A stretch of 38,817 bases of DNA, taken from positions 1 to 38,817 of the forward strand of contig CAAENY010000003.1 in NCBI GenBank assembly GCA_900757465.1, given 5' to 3'. A program made the translations under genes and the position numbers. Of the stretch, positions 15,916 to 25,355 are shown in pieces; the stretch's first letter is position 1; each line of letters starts with the position of its first letter. The notes under the pieces are model-generated. The model had not been told where the DNA came from and did not search any database. It saw nothing but the letters and a program-made list of their open reading frames with translations. Source of the DNA: an uncultured Collinsella sp. GTDB taxonomy: Bacteria > Actinomycetota > Coriobacteriia > Coriobacteriales > Coriobacteriaceae.

Positions 15916-16113
15916 TCGCTCCCCCTTGATCGCATGAACGTTGTCGGCGCCCATAATGCGGCCAAGGGGCAACTGGTGTAGACCAGATACGGCGTTGTTA
16001 AACGCTGCGTTGTCGAATGGAAACGGTGCCGCAATCTTGGAAACGGCACGGCAACGGATGCGAAACGGACGGGAAATACGCGAGCGAGAAGGGCGCACTT
16101 GGCCCCGCTCTGG

Positions 16114-17133
16114 CTAGTGCCGAAACAGCTCGTGGGCGCGGTCGCGGAGATTAGTTGCTCGAATGACACCTTCGTAGCGATTGATGCGCAGGCGCGGGAA
16201 GGCATTGAAAAAGCGCAGGTCGCGGCGGCTGAGCGACACGCTCGGTACCGGGCGGCTCATGCGCTTGCCGGCAAGGCGACGACTGAGCGACGGACGCGGC
16301 ATGCTCGGCGCGGCATCGGCCACGCGGCGGGCAGCGAGCGCCAGGCCGCGAGCACCATCCGAAATAAACGTCGGCATCGAAGCCTTCTCGCGCAGGGCAT
16401 CGAGCGTCGCATCGCCCAGCTCCGCCAGCCATGCGTTAACGGCACGGCTGCGGATATGCGTCTGTGCCACCGAGTCGATCGCCGAATCGGGAATACGTTC
16501 GAGCATGGAGTCGGACGCATCGGCGAGCGACTCATTGATGCGGTCGGCAAGGTCGGCGCGCACACGCTCCAGCTGATCGGACAGGCGGCGCCAACTGGCC
16601 AAAGAGCATGCCGCGTCGACCATCATCGCGACCGCGACGATAAAGGCGGACAGCCGCACAATCAGCACCGGCAGATGGCCGAGCAGCCCCAACAATGCCG
16701 GCTCCACTAAACGGCAAATGCACAACGCACCCAAGCCAAACGCGCATGCCCAGTACAGGCAGATGCGTCCGTGCAGGTTAAACGGCAGGTGCGAATAGTC
16801 CCAAAAGCGAGCGCCCGTTGTTTTTTCCAGCAGCACGCCTACGCTGTACTCAATCACGCTGCATACGAGCGCCGCGGCGACAAACTGGCTCGAGGCATCC
16901 GGAATCCCGCGCAACAGCAGCCAGCAGGCAATGCCGCCCGCGCCATAGATGGGGCAGCACGGTCCCAGCAAAAAGCCGCTGTTGGCAAAGCGCCCGTGGT
17001 TGAGCATGGCGCAGACTGTCGATTCCCATACCCAACCGCAAAAACCGTAGAAGGCAAACGAGAGCACCAGCGCCGAAAGCGGACAGGCGGCAAGCGTCGC
17101 GCCGTCAAATGCCATGTCGATCGCGGTCCCCAC
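16114..17133 (-). CDS. PF06541-type membrane protein (putative ABC-transporter type IV)
   Basis: A 339-residue protein. The N-terminal half (about 15-185) has five or so helices and the recognisable PF06541 pattern: FYGFCGWVWES, GRFANSGFLLGPCCPIYGAGG, and FWDYSHLPFNLHGRICLYW. The C-terminal half is hydrophilic, helical and arginine-rich, ending in RDRAHELFRH. The biochemical role of the family is not established despite its ABC-transporter label. The start is a GTG at 17133 with GGAGAGGG upstream, 4 bases beyond the stop of the HD-domain gene, so the two are translationally linked. Confidence 0.75.
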   Translation of the reverse strand: MGTAIDMAFDGATLAACPLSALVLSFAFYGFCGWVWESTVCAMLNHGRFANSGFLLGPCCPIYGAGGIACWLLLRGIPDASSQFVAAALVCSVIEYSVGVLLEKTTGARFWDYSHLPFNLHGRICLYWACAFGLGALCICRLVEPALLGLLGHLPVLIVRLSAFIVAVAMMVDAACSLASWRRLSDQLERVRADLADRINESLADASDSMLERIPDSAIDSVAQTHIRSRAVNAWLAELGDATLDALREKASMPTFISDGARGLALAARRVADAAPSMPRPSLSRRLAGKRMSRPVPSVSLSRRDLRFFNAFPRLRINRYEGVIRATNLRDRAHELFRH

Positions 17134-17136
17134 CGT

Positions 17137-17673
17137 CTACCCTCTCCTCTTTTCACTCGATTCGCTGCTCACGCCATCGTCCGCCTCGTCCTTGCGCGGC
17201 AGGCGGCCGGCGACCGTCTCGCGCAGCGCACACCATTTATCCGCCAGGCACACAATCCAAGCCTCACGACACGTCGGCGGCACGGGCACCAGCGGAAACA
17301 TATGCCGCACGATGATATTCCGCTCGCGCGGCGTCAGCTCAAAATCCTCTTCGGCACGCGCCAGGGCAAAAAACGGATGCCGAAACCCGTGCAGGCGATG
17401 GCTCGGATCGGGATCGTGCCAGTCATAGAGAAAGTAGTCGTGCAGCAAGGCTCCGCGCAGCAACGAGGCGCGGTCGACCGAGACACCGACGCGGCCCAGG
17501 CGCTCGGCAAAGGACAGGCTTGCCCGCGCCACCGAGGTCACATGCGTATACACCGTCACATCGCCATGCTGGATAAACTCGCGCGTCAGATCCAGACGGC
17601 CCGCCTGTGCCAGTTGACGGGCAGCATGGTCTACTTCGCACGCGATTTTCTCGGCACGAACGACATCGGACAT
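17137..17673 (-). CDS. HD-domain phosphohydrolase
   Basis: A 178-residue cytoplasmic HD-superfamily protein. The metal-binding set is visible: His44 in VYTHVTSVA, the His-Asp pair at 78-79 in LLHDYFLYDWHD, later histidines in GFRHPFFA and VRHMFP, and Asp in CLADKWCALRET. Such proteins cleave phosphate esters of nucleotides or similar compounds; the substrate is unknown. ATG 17673 (MSDVV) has GGAGG at 5-base spacing and is preferred to the open frame's earlier ATG at 17718. It is tightly coupled to the PF06541 gene, a pairing that often recurs in Gram-positive bacteria. Confidence 0.8.
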   Translation of the reverse strand: MSDVVRAEKIACEVDHAARQLAQAGRLDLTREFIQHGDVTVYTHVTSVARASLSFAERLGRVGVSVDRASLLRGALLHDYFLYDWHDPDPSHRLHGFRHPFFALARAEEDFELTPRERNIIVRHMFPLVPVPPTCREAWIVCLADKWCALRETVAGRLPRKDEADDGVSSESSEKRRG

Positions 17674-17901
17674 GCTGCCTCCTTCCAGCGACTCACGGCG
17701 ACAAGCCACGGCCTGCACGCATGGAATAAAATCATCATCGAATCTACCAGTATGGCATCGTACAAAACGTTTTGCCCCGCCAGTTGGCGAATTACCGCGC
17801 CGCCGTCACATATCAAACGCCAAAATGTGCGAGACTGTTTTGTGCAATTGTGCCGGCCGAGGGAGCGCCGGCGCTCGATTCGCATGGAGTAACCCACAAC
17901 G

Positions 17902-19683
17902 ATGTTGCTTACGCAAACGACAACGCCCGAGGACGTCAAGGCTCTTAATCGCGCCGAGCTCCCGCAGCTCTGCGGCGAGATCCGCCAGGCAATCCTCGAA
18001 AGCTCCGCCGCCGTCGGCGGGCACGTTGCCCCCAACCTGGGCGTCGTTGAGCTTACGGTTGCGCTTCATCGCGTGTTTAACTCCCCCATCGATAAGATTG
18101 TCTTTGACGTTTCGCACCAGACCTATGCCCACAAGGCGCTGACGGGACGCGCGTACACTTATATCGATCCGGAGCGTTATGGCGAGGCTTCTGGCTTTGC
18201 CAATCCCGACGAGTCCGAGCACGACTTGTTCGCCATGGGCCATACCTCCACGTCGGTGAGCTTGGGCTGTGGCCTTGCCCACGCGCGCGACCTGGCGGGC
18301 GACACGTATAACGTCATCACCATCATTGGCGACGGCTCGCTTTCGGGCGGCCTGGCGTTTGAGGGCTTTAACAATGCCGCCGAACTCGATAGCAACCTGA
18401 TCATCATCGTCAACGATAACGACCAGTCCATTGCCGAGAACCATGGCGGCCTGTATCGCAATCTGACCGAGTTACGCGCCAGCAACGGCACCTGTGAGCG
18501 CAACGTTTTTCGCGCGCTGGGGCTCGATTACCGCTATCTGGACGCCGGTAACGATGTGTTGGCCCTCGTCGACGCGCTGCAGGAACTGCGCGATATCGAT
18601 CATCCCATCGTGCTGCACGTCTCCACCGCCAAGGGCAAGGGCTTTGAGCCGGCCCAGAGCGACCCCGAGCGCTGGCACCACGTGGGTCCGTTTGATATGG
18701 CGACTGGCCGCAAGCTCTGCCCGGGCCATCCGAGCGAGCCTGCGCCGCGCACCTATGCCGACATTACGGGCGAGGCGCTCAGCGCCGCCATCGAGCGCGA
18801 TCCGCAGGTCGTGGGCATCACGGCCGCCACGCCCTACATCATGGGCTTTACACCCGAGCTTCGCGCTGCCGCCGGCAAACAGTTCGTCGATGTGGGCATT
18901 GCCGAGGAGCACGCCGTGACCTTTGCCACCGCGCTTGCGCGCTCGGGCGCTAAGCCGGTCTTTGGTGTGTACGGCACGTTTTTGCAGCGCGCCTACGACG
19001 AGCTGTGGCACGACCTGTGCCTCAACGACGCCCCCGCAACCATCCTGGTGTTTGGTGCGTCAATCTTTGGCACCACATCCGAGACGCACCTTTCGTTCTT
19101 CGATATTTCCATGCTGGGCGCTCTTCCCAACATGCACTACTTGGCGCCGGTCTGCATGGAGGAATATCTGTCCATGCTGAGCTGGTCGCTCGACCACCGC
19201 GAGCATCCCGTGGCGATCCGCGTACCGGGCATCGGCCTGGTGAGCCGTCCCGATCTGGCACCCGCCGAAGACACCGACTACAGTGCCGTTCGCTACAACG
19301 TGGTGCGTCAGGGCCGCGACGTTGCCGTGCTCGCACTCGGCGATTTCTTTGAGCTGGGCGAGCGCGTGGCAAACCGCTTGGCCGCCGAGTACGGCATCGA
19401 GGCCACGCTCGTCAACCCGCGCTTTGCAACCGAGCTCGACCGCGAGTTCCTCGACAGCCTTGCCGCCGAGCATCGCGTTGTCGTCACCCTCGAGGACGGC
19501 ATCTTGGACGGCGGCTGGGGCGAGCGTGTGGCATGTTATCTGGCCTGCACGCCGCTGCGCACGCGCACCTTCGGCATCGCCAAGGGCTTCCCCGACCGCT
19601 ACGACCCCAACGAGCTGCTCGCTCAGAACGGCATGGCGGTCGAGAACATGGCCGCCGAAGCCGCAAGGCTACTCAACGAGTAA
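17902..19683 (+). CDS. dxs: 1-deoxy-D-xylulose-5-phosphate synthase-like enzyme
   Basis: A 593-residue thiamine-diphosphate enzyme of the DXS family, shorter than standard DXS (about 620). DXS joins pyruvate and glyceraldehyde 3-phosphate to feed isoprenoid, thiamine and pyridoxal synthesis. TPP motif: GDGSLSGG (143-150) to ND (171-172). The catalytic Glu335 lies in GIAEEHAV and a histidine in SETHLSFF (His396). The conserved DRAG segment of E. coli DXS, whose Arg420 binds substrate phosphate, reads FGAS here, and DVGHQ reads DVSHQ. It therefore belongs to a divergent short DXS group found in many gut Firmicutes and Actinobacteria, and its exact reaction is less sure. The site before ATG 17902 is weak (GGAG, 12 bases off). 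It has its own terminator. Confidence 0.75.
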   Translation: MLLTQTTTPEDVKALNRAELPQLCGEIRQAILESSAAVGGHVAPNLGVVELTVALHRVFNSPIDKIVFDVSHQTYAHKALTGRAYTYIDPERYGEASGFANPDESEHDLFAMGHTSTSVSLGCGLAHARDLAGDTYNVITIIGDGSLSGGLAFEGFNNAAELDSNLIIIVNDNDQSIAENHGGLYRNLTELRASNGTCERNVFRALGLDYRYLDAGNDVLALVDALQELRDIDHPIVLHVSTAKGKGFEPAQSDPERWHHVGPFDMATGRKLCPGHPSEPAPRTYADITGEALSAAIERDPQVVGITAATPYIMGFTPELRAAAGKQFVDVGIAEEHAVTFATALARSGAKPVFGVYGTFLQRAYDELWHDLCLNDAPATILVFGASIFGTTSETHLSFFDISMLGALPNMHYLAPVCMEEYLSMLSWSLDHREHPVAIRVPGIGLVSRPDLAPAEDTDYSAVRYNVVRQGRDVAVLALGDFFELGERVANRLAAEYGIEATLVNPRFATELDREFLDSLAAEHRVVVTLEDGILDGGWGERVACYLACTPLRTRTFGIAKGFPDRYDPNELLAQNGMAVENMAAEAARLLNE

Positions 19684-19684
19684 G

Positions 19685-19722
19685 AAAACCTCCGCAAGGG
19701 AAGCGCCCCTGCGGAGGTTTTT
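19685..19722 (+). terminator. Rho-independent terminator after dxs
   Basis: AAAACCTCCGCA (19685-19696) pairs with TGCGGAGGTTTT (19710-19721); a run of five T residues closes it. Confidence 0.9.
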
Positions 19723-19740
19723 GTTTGCGCGACGCGATTA

Positions 19741-19956
19741 TCTCAATCTGTAACATCTAGGGCCCGAATTTCCGTCTAACTGTTACAGATCTAGATAAGA
19801 CGTCGTAGTCCCAGACCTTTGTCTCAATCTGTAACAGATAGGGACCTTTTGACCGTCCAGATGTTACAGATTGAGACATTCGAATTCCCCTGAAGAGAAA
19901 ATCTCGATCTGTAACAGTTACTCGGCAAAAATGGCTGCAGATGTTACAGATTGAGA
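19741..19956. repeat. Three tandem palindromes sharing an ATCTGTAACA unit
   Basis: Hairpin A: 19746-19755 with 19781-19790. Hairpin B: TGTCTCAATCTGTAACA (19820-19836) with its exact complement at 19862-19878. Hairpin C: 19902-19916 with 19942-19956, one mismatch. Loops are about 25 bases with unrelated sequences. They fill the spacer between dxs and the transporter operon. No gene is visible in 19723-20140. Confidence 0.7.
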
Positions 19957-20005
19957 CAAAGCAGCGAGACAGGCCACCACATCTGCAAGAACCACCACAA
20001 AGGCG

Positions 20006-20025
20006 CCTGTCCCTTTTTGGTAGGT
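20006..20025. repeat. Dispersed 20-base repeat, copy 1
   Basis: CCTGTCCCTTTTTGGTAGGT. The same word, with one or two changes, is found at 33605-33624 and 34816-34835. A loose complementary arm lies to its left (about 19991-20004). Confidence 0.6.
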
Positions 20026-20067
20026 AGAATAACCCATAAAGTAAGTATGTTTCTGAGTTATTTCGTG

Positions 20068-20097
20068 TTGACCCATTTGAGCGGGATAGGGTATAAC
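20068..20097 (+). promoter_or_regulatory. Promoter of the amino-acid ABC operon
   Basis: TTGACC (20068-20073) and TATAAC (20092-20097) with an 18-base spacer. A leader of about 36 bases leads to ATG 20141 with AAAGGTG as ribosome binding site. Confidence 0.65.
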
Positions 20098-20140
20098 TCT
20101 ACTCAACCGCTAGGGATTTTATTGAGAAAGGTGTTCTACC

Positions 20141-21133
20141 ATGAGCAAGAACCTCTCCCAGCAGGTCGTTCTCGACCGCCGCGGCTTCGTTGCCGCCACC
20201 TTCGCAACCGTCGCCGGCCTTGGTCTTGCCGGCTGCTCCGACACCAGCGCCGAGGCCGACAAGGGCTCCGCCGCCTCTTCCAAGAGCTCCAATGATACCG
20301 AGGCTTCCACCACGCTCGACGCTAAGGCATTCGACAAGCTCGTCGACAACGGCCCCAAGGCCGATGACGACGCCATCGCCGCCAGCACTTGGGCGACGGC
20401 CGTCAAGGACGCCGGCGTCTTTAAGATCGGTGGCGTTCAGACCTCCACGCTCTTCTCCCTCCTCAACGAGAAAGACGGCCAGACCCGCGGCTTCGACGCC
20501 GGTATCGCACAGCTCCTGTCCAACTACATTCTGGGCGAGAACAAGGTCGAGATCACCCAGGTGACCTCGGACACGCGCGAGTCCGTCCTGCAGAACGGCC
20601 AGGTCGATGCCGTCTTTGCCACCTACACCATCACCGACGAGCGCAAGAAGCTTGTCTCCTTTGCCGGTCCCTACTACTACACCCAGCAGGCCATCCTGGT
20701 GCTCGCCGATAACGACGACATCAAGAGCGTCGACGACCTGGCCGATAAGAACGTCGCCGTCCAGTCCGGCTCCAACGGCCCCGCCATCCTGGAGGAGTTC
20801 GCTCCCAAGGCCAGCCAGCAGGAGTTCAAGACCGACGAGGAGGCCCGCCAGGCACTCCAGCAGGGTCGCGTTGACGCCTACGTCATCGATAACAACATGC
20901 AGCAGAGCGCCCTGGTCCGCGAGCCCGGTAAGTACAAGATCGCCGGCAAGCCCTTCGGTAGCAAGGAGCCCTATGGTATCGGCCTGCCGCTCGATTCCGA
21001 CGGCGTCGCCTTCGTTAACGACTTCCTTAAGAAGATCGAGGACGACGGCACCTGGACCGAACTGTGGCAGATCTGCATCGGCGACCGTACGGGCGACACC
21101 AATGTTCCCGAGCTGCCCGAGATCGGCGCCTAG
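20141..21133 (+). CDS. Amino-acid ABC transporter substrate-binding lipoprotein (GluB-like)
   Basis: A 330-residue periplasmic-binding-protein type lipoprotein for glutamate-type amino acids. The N-terminus has twin arginines (DRRGFVAAT, 12-20), a hydrophobic stretch and a lipobox LAGC with Cys32, so it is probably exported, possibly by Tat, and lipid-anchored. A flexible linker of S, D, E and K follows. The ligand domain begins at about residue 85; ATYTITDERKKLVSFAGPYYY is the hallmark of the SBP_bac_3 family and closely resembles GluB. It is first in an operon with two permeases and an ATPase. A terminator-like hairpin after it probably raises its expression over the membrane parts. Substrate: glutamate, glutamine or aspartate are the likely choices. 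Confidence 0.85.
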   Translation: MSKNLSQQVVLDRRGFVAATFATVAGLGLAGCSDTSAEADKGSAASSKSSNDTEASTTLDAKAFDKLVDNGPKADDDAIAASTWATAVKDAGVFKIGGVQTSTLFSLLNEKDGQTRGFDAGIAQLLSNYILGENKVEITQVTSDTRESVLQNGQVDAVFATYTITDERKKLVSFAGPYYYTQQAILVLADNDDIKSVDDLADKNVAVQSGSNGPAILEEFAPKASQQEFKTDEEARQALQQGRVDAYVIDNNMQQSALVREPGKYKIAGKPFGSKEPYGIGLPLDSDGVAFVNDFLKKIEDDGTWTELWQICIGDRTGDTNVPELPEIGA

Positions 21134-21221
21134 GCAGCGAGCCTGGTAACGGCCGCAACGAAACCATACGGAAACGCATGATGCGCTTTATTGCGGTAAA
21201 CTGTTTCCTCACTGAGTTGTC

Positions 21222-21247
21222 GGGGCTTCCGTACACACGGGAGCCCC
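21222..21247 (+). terminator. Intercistronic hairpin after substrate-binding gene
   Basis: GGGGCTTCCGT (21222-21232) pairs with ACGGGAGCCCC (21237-21247), one pair being G-U, with TTTCCTT after it. It is likely a partial terminator or 3' stabiliser that lowers read-through to the permeases. Confidence 0.65.
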
Positions 21248-21271
21248 TTTCCTTATCGACAGGAGGTCCGC

Positions 21272-21931
21272 ATGAGTCTCTCCGAGCTCTGGTCGCTCTA
21301 TGGCCAGAACTATATCGACGCGCTGCTAGCAACCTGGGGCATGACGCTTGAGTCGTTTGCCATCGCCATGGTGTTGGCCGTCGCCGTCACCGTGATGCGC
21401 GTGTCGCCGCTCAAGCCGCTGCGCGTCTTTGGCGACCTGTATGTTCAGGTCTTCCGTAACATCCCCGGCATCGCGCTGCTCATCATCGTCGTCTATGCGC
21501 TGCCGCCGCTCAAGGTCGTTCTGCCCTACCGCACCTGCGTTATCGTCGCTACGGTCCTTTTGGGCTCGGCCTTTGGCTCCGAGATCTTTATGAGCGGCAT
21601 CAACACCGTCGGCGTCGGTCAGGTCGAAGCCGCCCGCTCGCTCGGTATGAGCTTCAATCGCATCCTCGCCAAGATCGTGATTCCGCAGGCACTGCGCTCA
21701 AGCGTATTGCCCATGACCAACCTCTTTATCGCCGTCATGCTCACCACCGCGCTCGGCAGTCAGGTACCGCTTAAGCCCCAGGAGCTCACCGGCGTGGTGA
21801 GCTATATCAACACGCGCTCGCTCGGCGGCGTCGCCGCGTTCTTTATCTCGGCGCTCGGCTACCTGGGCACGGCCTTTGTGGTAAGCCACATTGGCAACTA
21901 CATCGATAAGAAGGTGAGAATCCTCCGATGA
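21272..21931 (+). CDS. Amino-acid ABC transporter permease (GluC-like)
   Basis: A 219-residue HisM-type permease with about five helices. The ABC-coupling EAA loop is visible (GQVEAARSLGMSFNRILAKIVIPQALR). FRNIPGIALLIIVVYALP is the family's conserved segment after the second helix. AGGAGG lies 6 bases before ATG 21272. The gene overlaps the next by 4 bases (ATGA), so the two permeases are translationally coupled and form the heterodimeric channel. Confidence 0.85.
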   Translation: MSLSELWSLYGQNYIDALLATWGMTLESFAIAMVLAVAVTVMRVSPLKPLRVFGDLYVQVFRNIPGIALLIIVVYALPPLKVVLPYRTCVIVATVLLGSAFGSEIFMSGINTVGVGQVEAARSLGMSFNRILAKIVIPQALRSSVLPMTNLFIAVMLTTALGSQVPLKPQELTGVVSYINTRSLGGVAAFFISALGYLGTAFVVSHIGNYIDKKVRILR

Positions 21932-22761
21932 GCAAGCACTCCACCTCCGCGCTCACCATGCGCGATGCGCTCTACGAGGCTCCCGGCCCCAAGATGCGCG
22001 CCAAGATTCGCATCGGCACCGCTATCTCGCTTGTTGCCGTCGTCGCACTCGTTGCCCTCGTGTTGCAGCGCTTTTATGTGACCGGTCAGCTTTCGGTTCA
22101 CTATTGGTATTTCTTTACGCACCTCACCACCTGGAAGTTCTTGCTTGCCGGCTTTGAGGGCACCGTTAAAGTCGCACTTACCGCCGGCGCCATCGCGCTG
22201 GTGCTGGGCTTAGGCCTTATGCTCGGCCGCACCAGCGGAATCAAGCCATTGCAACTGGTCTGCCGCGTGCTCACCGATTTCTTCCGTGGCGTGCCGAGCC
22301 TTCTGTTCATCTACTTCTTCTTTTTGGTGCTGCCCCAGTACAAGATCGCGCTGTCGTCGTTTTGGATGCTCACGCTTCCCGTCGCGCTCGCCGCAGCCGG
22401 CGTGCTTGCCGAAATCTTCCGTGCCGGCGTCAACGCCGTGCCGCGCGGACAGGTCGAGGCCGCCCAGGCGCTCGGTCTCTCCAAAGCTAAAATCACCTTT
22501 AAAATCGTCCTGCCGCAGGCTATTCGATTTATCATTCCGTCGTTGATTTCGCAGCTTGTGGTCGTCGTCAAAGACACCACCGTCGCCTATGTGGTGAGCT
22601 ACCCCGACCTCATGCAAAATGCCCGCGTGCTCATTACCAACTACGACGCGCTCGTGTCGGTCTACCTGGTAATCGCGGTCATCTACATCCTCATCAACGT
22701 CGCGATCAACAAGGCCGCCGTCTACGTTTCGCACAAGACCGGCGCGACCATCATCCGCTAA
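21928..22761 (+). CDS. Amino-acid ABC transporter permease (GluD-like)
   Basis: A 277-residue HisM-type permease, longer than its partner by an N-terminal extension of about 35 residues before the first helix. The EAA loop reads GQVEAAQALGLSKAKITFKIVLPQAIRF. FFRGVPSLLFIYFFF is the conserved early segment. It overlaps the upstream permease by 4 bases. The pair's lengths match the GluC/GluD arrangement of actinobacterial glutamate importers. The ATPase gene follows 36 bases on. Confidence 0.85.
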   Translation: MSKHSTSALTMRDALYEAPGPKMRAKIRIGTAISLVAVVALVALVLQRFYVTGQLSVHYWYFFTHLTTWKFLLAGFEGTVKVALTAGAIALVLGLGLMLGRTSGIKPLQLVCRVLTDFFRGVPSLLFIYFFFLVLPQYKIALSSFWMLTLPVALAAAGVLAEIFRAGVNAVPRGQVEAAQALGLSKAKITFKIVLPQAIRFIIPSLISQLVVVVKDTTVAYVVSYPDLMQNARVLITNYDALVSVYLVIAVIYILINVAINKAAVYVSHKTGATIIR

Positions 22762-22797
22762 CGATTTGCCATTTCCAGTCATAAGGAGCCGAGCACC

Positions 22798-23562
<765 letters not shown>

Positions 23563-23614
23563 CCCAATTGCCATGTTCGCTCGCCATGACCATCCAAACT
23601 CGAAAGTTACACCT

Positions 23615-24424
23615 ATGATCGGAACTCGTACTTCATCGTCCTACACCCCGCATGTCGACGTCGCCCCCGCCGACCGTCCGCTCATCCTCGTCGCGCCGCT
23701 TTGGGAAGAGGCAAAGCCGTTTTTGAGCGAGACGCTCTCCCCCAACGAGGAGATCGCCAGCGTCTTTGTCGATGCCATCCTTGCCGCCGGCGGCCTGCCG
23801 CTGCAGATGTCTATTACCGAAGACGTCGATGTTATCCGTCATTACGTCGATATTGCCGACGGCATCGCCATTCCCGGCGGCCCCGATGTCAATCCCAAAC
23901 GTTGGGGCGATGATCGGCCCTACGACCCCACCCTCTGCTGCGAGATCCGCGATAGCTTTGAGTTCAAGCTGGTCGACGAGGTGCTCCGCGCCAAAAAGCC
24001 GCTCTTTACCACCTGCCGCGGCACACAGCTGCTCAACGTCGCCACCGGCGGCACCCTGTGCATGGACGTGCCGAGCCTGGGTGCGCGCGAGGGTCGCACG
24101 CAGTGGCGTCACACTCACGTGCTCAACGATCCCGTGCACCCCGTCGAGGTCGTGCCGGGCTCGCTGCTGGAACGCGCGGTTGGCGGGCACAGGCTAATCC
24201 AGACCAACTCCGCACACCACTGCTGCGTCGACCGTCTGGGTAAGAGCACGCGCTTGGTCGCCAAGGCAACCGACGGCGTTCCCGAGTGCATCGAAGTCGA
24301 AGGCCAGCCTTTCTGCCTGGGCGTGCAGTGGCACCCCGAGTACACCTGGCAGACGCTCGAGACCGACTTTAACCTGTGGAAGTCGTTTGTCGTGGCAGCG
24401 GCAAAGGTTAAGCAGGCACGCTAG
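23615..24424 (+). CDS. Gamma-glutamyl-gamma-aminobutyrate hydrolase family (class I amidotransferase)
   Basis: A 269-residue peptidase C26 / PuuD-like hydrolase that cleaves gamma-glutamyl amide bonds. Catalytic Cys134 is in FTTCRGTQLLN, and the His240-Pro-Glu242 part of the triad is in VQWHPEYT. IAIPGGPDVNP is also typical of the family. The start is uncertain: ATG 23615 gives the usual length, while ATG 23573 is in frame; neither has a good ribosome binding site, so translation may depend on the ATPase gene ending at 23562. Its place behind a glutamate-type importer suggests use of gamma-glutamyl compounds as an amino-acid source. The product would be glutamate plus an amine or peptide. Confidence 0.8.
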   Translation: MIGTRTSSSYTPHVDVAPADRPLILVAPLWEEAKPFLSETLSPNEEIASVFVDAILAAGGLPLQMSITEDVDVIRHYVDIADGIAIPGGPDVNPKRWGDDRPYDPTLCCEIRDSFEFKLVDEVLRAKKPLFTTCRGTQLLNVATGGTLCMDVPSLGAREGRTQWRHTHVLNDPVHPVEVVPGSLLERAVGGHRLIQTNSAHHCCVDRLGKSTRLVAKATDGVPECIEVEGQPFCLGVQWHPEYTWQTLETDFNLWKSFVVAAAKVKQAR

Positions 24425-24461
24425 CTCGCAAGCCACACAAGTTAAAGCCTCCTAAGCCAGC

Positions 24462-24494
24462 GGGGGGCGGACACCAGCACGGTGCCCGCCCCCT
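24462..24494 (+). terminator. GC-rich hairpin ending the transporter operon
   Basis: GGGGGCGG pairs with CCGCCCCC (24486-24493) with an inner CACC/GGTG helix. The T run after it is poor, so efficiency is uncertain. Confidence 0.55.
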
Positions 24495-24536
24495 CCTGTA
24501 TTTGGTATGCTCGGTATGATTATCCCTCACAAACAA

Positions 24537-25355
24537 TCAAAAAAATCTCGACCGCAATCGGTCTACGGTAAAGCAAATGGTAAAAACGCTTGCTACGTTT
24601 ATTAGGCAGTCAATTAAAATCGAGATGCATTGACCATTCCCCAACGGGGTCACGCCACAAATCCACATGAGCATCGAGGCTGGAAGCGGAAGCATAGAAT
24701 TGGCCCCGAGCTGTATGTAGATCGCTACAACGTTGACAAGCAACAGCATACCAATCGGACCGAAGCCGGACCCAAAATAGGAAACAGCGATCACGCAAGA
24801 GACCACGTATGCAAGGCAGACGACACTCGCCAGAAGAAGTCGATAGCAAAATATATTCAGGTTGAAATACTGTTGAGCATCCAAAACAATCGCGCAGTTA
24901 AGACAGTACAAAACGACACTCGACAGGATAAACGCGACCAAAAGGGCGAGGGATGACAGTATCGCCCGCGCAACAGTAGCGCACACCCGCTTCCCTCCCC
25001 GAGCCGCCGACAACCCCCACGGTTCCTCAATAAAGCCCGAACTGACAAAGCGCGGCACAATGCAAGCCGCGATGAACGGAAAGAACAATGCATGAGCCAA
25101 CGGGGCTACGTTGAACAGCAGACCGCGAAAAACCTCTGCATTACCAAATAGAAGGACATCCTCTGCCGATAGCCGAAGCGTCGGGTCTGGGAAAAAGCCC
25201 AAGAAACTGTTCTCACGGAGGCTACAGAACCACATCGGGAAAGAATTAAGCTGCAATGCCACCATGCACGCATAAATTACCAAGATTAAGGCGTACGTCC
25301 ATTTGCTCACATGCTTCAATTCTGACTGGAGAAGTCTTTTAATCTGACGAGCCAT
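24537..25355 (-). CDS. ABC-2 type permease subunit, second
   Basis: A permease of about 272 residues with six likely helices, resembling lantibiotic-immunity or bacteriocin ABC-2 membrane subunits (EcsB/LanE-G size). The start is taken at MARQIKRLL (25355); an ATG 9 bases earlier (25364) is equally possible. It overlaps the end of the preceding permease, which stops at 25339, so translation is coupled. The segment is visibly more AT-rich than the flanking genes, as is its whole operon, which suggests horizontal acquisition. No substrate is evident. Confidence 0.75.
   Translation of the reverse strand: MARQIKRLLQSELKHVSKWTYALILVIYACMVALQLNSFPMWFCSLRENSFLGFFPDPTLRLSAEDVLLFGNAEVFRGLLFNVAPLAHALFFPFIAACIVPRFVSSGFIEEPWGLSAARGGKRVCATVARAILSSLALLVAFILSSVVLYCLNCAIVLDAQQYFNLNIFCYRLLLASVVCLAYVVSCVIAVSYFGSGFGPIGMLLLVNVVAIYIQLGANSMLPLPASMLMWICGVTPLGNGQCISILIDCLINVASVFTICFTVDRLRSRFF

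Noticed and set aside
19741..19956. Repeated unit suggestive of a CRISPR array
   Set aside because: The units alternate in orientation as hairpin arms, and spacing is not constant; no cas genes are present.
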